Assembly (NCBI GenBank): GCA_900768125.1
Contig: CAAGBS010000033.1
Span: forward strand, 1-17,443
DNA: 17,443 nt
Reading direction: 5' to 3'
Origin: Oscillospiraceae bacterium
GTDB lineage: Bacteria > Bacillota > Clostridia > Oscillospirales > Ruminococcaceae
The first letter of the stretch is position 1; each line of letters begins with the position of its first letter. Made by a program: the position numbers and the translations under genes. This document shows, piece after piece, positions 14,082 to 17,443 of this stretch. Under the pieces are notes generated by a model that was given only the letters and a program-made list of their open reading frames with translations, had not been told where the DNA came from and did no database searches.

Positions 14082-15041
14082 ATGAAGTATAATATCGGTA
14101 TCGACCTCGGCGGCACCAACATCAAAGTCGGACTGGTCGATGAAAACTACAATATCGTGGCTAAGGCCACCTGCAAGACCGACCTCCCCCGTCCTGCTGA
14201 AGAAATAGCGGATTCCATCGCTGAAACCGTCTGGAAGGCTCTCAACGAAGCCAAAGTTACCATTGACGAACTCAACTCCATCGGTATCGGCACCCCCGGC
14301 ACCGCTTCCCGCAACACCGGCGTGGTACTGTATTCCTGCAACCTCGGATTCCGCAACACCGACCTGCGCTCCCTCATCGGCGCGCGCCTCGGCAAGGAGG
14401 TCTACGTTGAGAACGACGCCAACGCCGCGGCTTTCGGCGAAGTGCTCGCGGGCGCAGGCAAGGGCTATAAGGACGTTGTTGTAGTCACCCTCGGCACCGG
14501 CGTGGGCGGCGGTATCATCATCGACGGCAGGATCTACACCGGATTCAACTACTGCGGCGCGGAACTCGGCCACACCGTTATCCAGTACGGCGGTCGTCCC
14601 TGCAACTGCGGGCGCAGAGGCTGCTTCGAGGCGTATTCCTCCGCGACTGCGCTCATCAATATGACAAAGGAAGCAATGGAAGCCGACAAGTCCAGCAAGA
14701 TGTGGGAGATATGCTCCGGCGATATCAACAACGTTGACGGCAAGACTGCATTCGACGGCTGGCGCGCAGGCGACAAGAGTGCTTCCGGCGTGGTGGATAT
14801 GTACATCTCCTACCTCGGCTGCGGACTTACGAATATCGTCAACACGTTCCAGCCTGAGATTCTGCTCATCGGCGGCGGTATCTGCAAGGAAGGCGATAAC
14901 CTCACAAAGCCGCTGGAGAAAATAATCGCTGAGGAAAGCTACTGCGTTGACCCGAAGCAGTCCACAAAGCTCGGCATATGCCAGCTCGGAAATGACGCGG
15001 GCATAATCGGCGCGGCATTCCTCTACACGCTCGCTGAGTAA
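14082..15041 (+). CDS. ROK-family glucokinase
   Basis: A 319-residue sugar kinase, probably ATP-dependent glucokinase making glucose 6-phosphate. The phosphate-1 motif DLGGTN (8-13) is intact, as are the catalytic ENDANAA (110-116, Asp112), the adenosine loop GTGVGGGI (138-145) and the ROK zinc site: GAELGH (159-164, His164) with Cys174, Cys176 and Cys181 in CNCGRRGC. The glycine-rich LIGGGIC (262-268) is the second phosphate loop. The ribosome site is weak (AAAGG, 12 bases upstream), so expression may be partly coupled to hprK. Use of other hexoses cannot be excluded for a ROK enzyme. Non-PTS glucose entry is implied. Confidence 0.93.
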   Translation: MKYNIGIDLGGTNIKVGLVDENYNIVAKATCKTDLPRPAEEIADSIAETVWKALNEAKVTIDELNSIGIGTPGTASRNTGVVLYSCNLGFRNTDLRSLIGARLGKEVYVENDANAAAFGEVLAGAGKGYKDVVVVTLGTGVGGGIIIDGRIYTGFNYCGAELGHTVIQYGGRPCNCGRRGCFEAYSSATALINMTKEAMEADKSSKMWEICSGDINNVDGKTAFDGWRAGDKSASGVVDMYISYLGCGLTNIVNTFQPEILLIGGGICKEGDNLTKPLEKIIAEESYCVDPKQSTKLGICQLGNDAGIIGAAFLYTLAE

Positions 15042-15050
15042 GGAGCAGAT

Positions 15051-15254
15051 ATGTACTTTTTATCTCAGGACGGACTGCAGCTGGTCGAGAGCAATCATCT
15101 GTACATAAGCGAATCCTCGGTCTTCGCGGTCGTCAGCGGCGGCGAGGACATCGAGCTTGCGCACTACGAAGTATACGGCGCGGCGCACGAAGCACTCCGG
15201 AAAGTGTACGCCGCCATTGAGGACAGCGAGTCAGTCTTCTCTTTTCTGGAATAA
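15051..15254 (+). CDS. Small conserved-looking protein, function unknown
   Basis: A 67-residue acidic protein with TAAGGAG overlapping the glucokinase stop and the ATG 9 bases later, so it is the third gene of the hprK unit. It reads as a short beta-rich half (YFLSQDGLQLVE, LYISESSVFAVV) followed by a helix (AHEALRKVYAAIEDS). It resembles a widespread class of tiny Firmicutes proteins of the 'ISxDG...I.VN...LGxY' type that lack a known role. No membrane segment or metal motif is present. Confidence 0.7.
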   Translation: MYFLSQDGLQLVESNHLYISESSVFAVVSGGEDIELAHYEVYGAAHEALRKVYAAIEDSESVFSFLE

Positions 15255-15273
15255 CCAGAGCGTCACCGGCATA

Positions 15274-15282
15274 TGCTATAAT
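15274..15282 (+). promoter_or_regulatory. Extended -10 promoter upstream of murB
   Basis: TGCTATAAT (15274-15282) matches an extended -10 box; the -35 region is not consensus. It lies 40 bases before the murB start and separates murB-rapZ from the hprK unit, though readthrough is possible because no terminator lies between. Confidence 0.55.
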
Positions 15283-15287
15283 TAATT

Positions 15288-15307
15288 TTACCACAAATTA
15301 CCACAAA
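15288..15307 (+). repeat. Tandem duplication of TTACCACAAA
   Basis: The 10-mer TTACCACAAA occurs twice back to back in the murB leader, just downstream of the extended -10 box. It could be slippage or a pair of binding sites. Confidence 0.5.
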
Positions 15308-15321
15308 CCGGAGGTCACATC

Positions 15322-16221
15322 TTGGACTATTCCCGACTAATTTCCACATGCCGCGAAAATGATATCCCCTGCGAAGAAAACGCAGTCCTCGCGCCCTACA
15401 CCTCGATGAAAATAGGCGGCGCGTGCGACCTGCTGATCAAAACCTCGGACGAGCGGCAGTTACTCACTGTGCTTAAAGCCTGCCAGTCCGGAAAATTCCC
15501 CTACTTTATCCTCGGACGTGGAAGCAACCTGCTTGTAAGCTCACGCGGGTGGCGCGGGGTCGTGATACTGATTTCAGCCGCGAAGCCGCAGATAGCAGTC
15601 AGCGGAAACACTCTTACCGCCTGGGCGGGAATGCCGCTGTACTCTCTCTGCGCGGCGGCTCTGGATAATTCCCTCACCGGGCTGGAATTTGCCTACGGCA
15701 TTCCCGGGTCGCTGGGGGGCGCGCTCTACATGAACGCGGGCGCTTACGGCGGCGAGATGAGGGACGTTGTAAAGTCCTGCCGCTATATCCGCGGCGGGGA
15801 GATATGCGAAATGGCCGCGGAGGAAATGCAGCTTTCCTATCGGCACAGCGTATTCTGCGGCAGCGATATGGTGATAACTTCAGTCACACTGGAGCTGCAG
15901 CCGGGCGACAGGAGCGCGATAAAATCCCGCATGGACGAGCTTATGCAGCGCCGCCTCGACAAGCAGCCGCTGAATTACCCAAGCTGCGGGAGCACATTCA
16001 AGCGCCCGGAGGGCTATTTCGCGGCGGCGCTCATCGAGGAATGCGGGCTGAAAGGCTATACGGTCGGCGGGGCGCAGGTCAGCGAGAAGCACAGCGGATT
16101 CGTTGTGAACCGCGGCGGCGCAACGTTTGAGGACGTTATGGCGGTCGTGGACGAGGTGAAGCGCGTGGTGCTCGAGAAGAAAGGCGTTGCGCTGGAATGC
16201 GAAATGCTCATTCTGCAATAG
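15322..16221 (+). CDS. murB: UDP-N-acetylenolpyruvoylglucosamine reductase
   Basis: A 299-residue FAD enzyme that reduces the enolpyruvyl intermediate to UDP-MurNAc with NADPH, the second committed step of peptidoglycan precursor synthesis. The start is TTG at 15322, with GGAGGT 6 bases upstream. FAD-site motifs are TSMKIGG (27-33), LGRGSNLLVS (64-73) and GIPGSLGGALYMNAGAYGG (126-144). Catalytic residues are Arg174 (SYRHSVF), Ser224 (CGSTFKRP) and Glu294 (ECEMLIL). The usual GYxVGGAQVSEKHSGFVVN block is present, and length matches the shorter (type II-like) MurB of Firmicutes. It is followed by rapZ after 28 bases. Confidence 0.96.
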   Translation: MDYSRLISTCRENDIPCEENAVLAPYTSMKIGGACDLLIKTSDERQLLTVLKACQSGKFPYFILGRGSNLLVSSRGWRGVVILISAAKPQIAVSGNTLTAWAGMPLYSLCAAALDNSLTGLEFAYGIPGSLGGALYMNAGAYGGEMRDVVKSCRYIRGGEICEMAAEEMQLSYRHSVFCGSDMVITSVTLELQPGDRSAIKSRMDELMQRRLDKQPLNYPSCGSTFKRPEGYFAAALIEECGLKGYTVGGAQVSEKHSGFVVNRGGATFEDVMAVVDEVKRVVLEKKGVALECEMLILQ

Positions 16222-16249
16222 CGGGCGATTCCCTGAAAAGGAGCAAAAT

Positions 16250-17107
16250 ATGGAATTTGTTATAGTAACCGGACTTTCCGGGTCGGGCAAATCCTCCGTC
16301 ATGAAAGCGCTGGAGGATATCGGATATTTCTGCATCGACAACATGCCGCCGCAGCTTATCCCGGATTTTGCCGCGATGTGCAACGACAATGTGGAGATAT
16401 CCAAGGTCGCTATAGTTACCGATATACGCGGCGGAGCGATGTTCTTCAAGCTGGAGGAATGCATCACAAAGCTGCACATACGCGGGATAGATGTCAAGGT
16501 GCTGTTCCTGGAAGCTTCCCGTGAAGTTCTGATAAAGCGCTACAAGGAAACGCGCCGAAAGCACCCGCTCGATGAAGTCTCCGGCGGCGACATAGGAAAA
16601 GCGATAGACGCGGAAGCGGAGCTTCTGAGCAAGATACGCCTGAACGCGGACTACATAATAGATTCCACAATGCTGAGCACCGGTCAGCTGAAAGAGCAGA
16701 TAGCCGGGCTGTTTCTGGAAAAAGCGTCCGATGGAATGATAGTAAGCTGCATGTCGTTCGGATTCAAGTACGGTTCGCCGCAGGAAGCCGACCTGGTATT
16801 TGACGTCCGCTGCCTGCCGAATCCGTTCTATATCCCGGAACTGAAGCACAAGACCGGGCTTGACAAGGAAGTGCAGGATTACGTCATGAGTTTCCCGCAG
16901 TCGCAGGAACTTCGGGACAAGCTATTCGATCTCATCGAATTTCTGATACCGCACTACGTCACCGAGGGCAAGAGCCGTCTGGTAATAGCGTTCGGCTGCA
17001 CCGGAGGAAAGCACCGCAGCGTTACATTCGCGGAGCTGACGGCGGCGCATTTGCGGGAGATGGGGCTGCGCGTCAGAACTCTCCACCGGGACGCGGAGAA
17101 GAAGTAG
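16250..17107 (+). CDS. rapZ: RapZ/YvcJ-family nucleotide-binding protein
   Basis: A 285-residue P-loop protein. Walker A is GLSGSGKS (8-15), and the family blocks SFGFKYGSPQEADLVFDVR (169-187), LPNPFY (189-194) and FGCTGGKHRSV (248-258) are present. In Gram-negatives the protein binds RNA (RNase E adaptor) and controls glucosamine-6-phosphate synthase; in Bacillus YvcJ has nucleotide binding and links to envelope and competence. An amino-sugar role would fit the murB neighbour here, but that is inference. AAAAGGAG is 6 bases before the ATG at 16250, and the upstream frame extension lacks a site. In many Firmicutes yvcK and whiA follow; here a terminator does. Confidence 0.95.
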   Translation: MEFVIVTGLSGSGKSSVMKALEDIGYFCIDNMPPQLIPDFAAMCNDNVEISKVAIVTDIRGGAMFFKLEECITKLHIRGIDVKVLFLEASREVLIKRYKETRRKHPLDEVSGGDIGKAIDAEAELLSKIRLNADYIIDSTMLSTGQLKEQIAGLFLEKASDGMIVSCMSFGFKYGSPQEADLVFDVRCLPNPFYIPELKHKTGLDKEVQDYVMSFPQSQELRDKLFDLIEFLIPHYVTEGKSRLVIAFGCTGGKHRSVTFAELTAAHLREMGLRVRTLHRDAEKK

Positions 17108-17138
17108 GCATACTTAAATAATTTCAGAAATAAAGAAC

Positions 17139-17178
17139 GGGAGGGGCAAACAGGACGTTTGCCCTCCTCTACGTTTTT
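17139..17178 (+). terminator. Intrinsic terminator after rapZ
   Basis: A GGGGCAAAC arm (17143-17151) pairs with GTTTGCCC (17157-17164) around AGGAC, followed by CTCCTCTACG and a run of seven T. It sits about 30 bases past the rapZ stop. The GGGAGGGGC opening recalls the hairpin at 7294-7319. Confidence 0.85.
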
Positions 17179-17180
17179 TT

Positions 17181-17425
17181 GCAATTGTATAAATCTAACG
17201 CGCGAAGCGCAATTGTTTTTCGGTTCCTTTTGTCACAAAAGGAACCGGGGGCGGTGGGGGCGGTGCCCCCACACTCCGTGCGAAGCACGGCGACTCCGCA
17301 CGGAGTGCGACAAAAGAAAAAAGCGCTAAGGGGGGGAAGAGGGGGGAAAACAAGAGTTTTCCCCCCAGCAACACTACAAATCTGTACGAATCACACTTCA
17401 AAACAGTCCGGTGGACTGTTTTGAA
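17181..17425. repeat. Cluster of extragenic palindromes
   Basis: The stretch after rapZ holds no convincing gene but a run of strong inverted repeats. They are: GCGC-GAA-GCGC (17200-17210) flanked by two GCAATTG copies; a 13-bp perfect hairpin centred on 17234 (17221-17247); GTGGGGGC-GGT-GCCCCCAC (17254-17272); a mutually exclusive set at 17272-17307; GGGGGGAAAAC-AAGA-GTTTTCCCCCC (17341-17366); and TTCAAAACAGTCC-GGT-GGACTGTTTTGAA (17397-17425). Arm lengths are 4 to 13 bp with loops of 1 to 4 bases. Poly-G stretches cannot be coding in any sensible frame. The layout resembles REP/BIME-type intergenic repeats. Confidence 0.7.
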
Positions 17426-17443
17426 AGAACAATGTCGTGCGGA

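Noticed and set aside
17179..17424. Plus- and minus-strand frames of 68-81 codons after rapZ
   Set aside because: They run through hairpins and poly-G/poly-C tracts, have no ribosome site, and match the palindrome cluster rather than a gene.

Overview
The window looks like chromosomal core DNA of an endospore-forming clostridium, most likely of the Ruminococcaceae/Oscillospiraceae type. Supporting this are a complete spoIIA operon (spoIIAA-spoIIAB-sigF) with spoIIR close by, HPr kinase, RapZ, an ammonium transporter with a fused P-II domain, moderately high GC with AT-rich promoters, frequent TTG/GTG starts and strong AGGAGG-type ribosome sites. Family assignments come from recognising motifs by eye; no database search was possible.

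Layout, left to right. 1-166: a left edge with an imperfect long hairpin and no gene. 167-820: a zinc-phospholipase-C-like metalloprotein. 890-2719 (minus): Amt-GlnK fusion transporter with a consensus promoter and a structured leader that resembles an ANTAR-type two-hairpin antitermination RNA. 3163-3324: a 53-residue membrane protein. 3433-5206 (minus): a two-gene operon, MarR regulator then citrate synthase, with repeated half-sites over its promoter. 5435-7252: a GAF/PAS/GGDEF diguanylate cyclase driven by a consensus promoter divergent from marR. 7343-8798 (minus): spoIIAA-spoIIAB-sigF, each junction overlapping by 4 bases. 8799-9105: a control region with Spo0A-box-like sites, a dyad and three direct repeats at exact 21-bp spacing. 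9106-9657: an HD-domain hydrolase that overlaps the 3' end of spoIIR (9647-10231, minus) by 11 bp. 10362-12969: two tandem paralogous lipoproteins. 13065-15254: hprK, a ROK glucokinase and a 67-residue protein. 15322-17107: murB and rapZ, followed by a terminator and a roughly 240-base run of extragenic palindromes.

Functionally the window groups into nitrogen uptake and sensing (amt-glnK), carbon control (hprK next to a glucokinase, rapZ, and citrate synthase under a MarR regulator), forespore commitment (spoIIA and spoIIR), cyclic-di-GMP signalling, and wall precursor synthesis (murB). No phage, insertion sequence, CRISPR array, tRNA or rRNA was seen. The most interesting signals are non-coding: the amt leader, the spoIIA control region and the palindrome cluster after rapZ.
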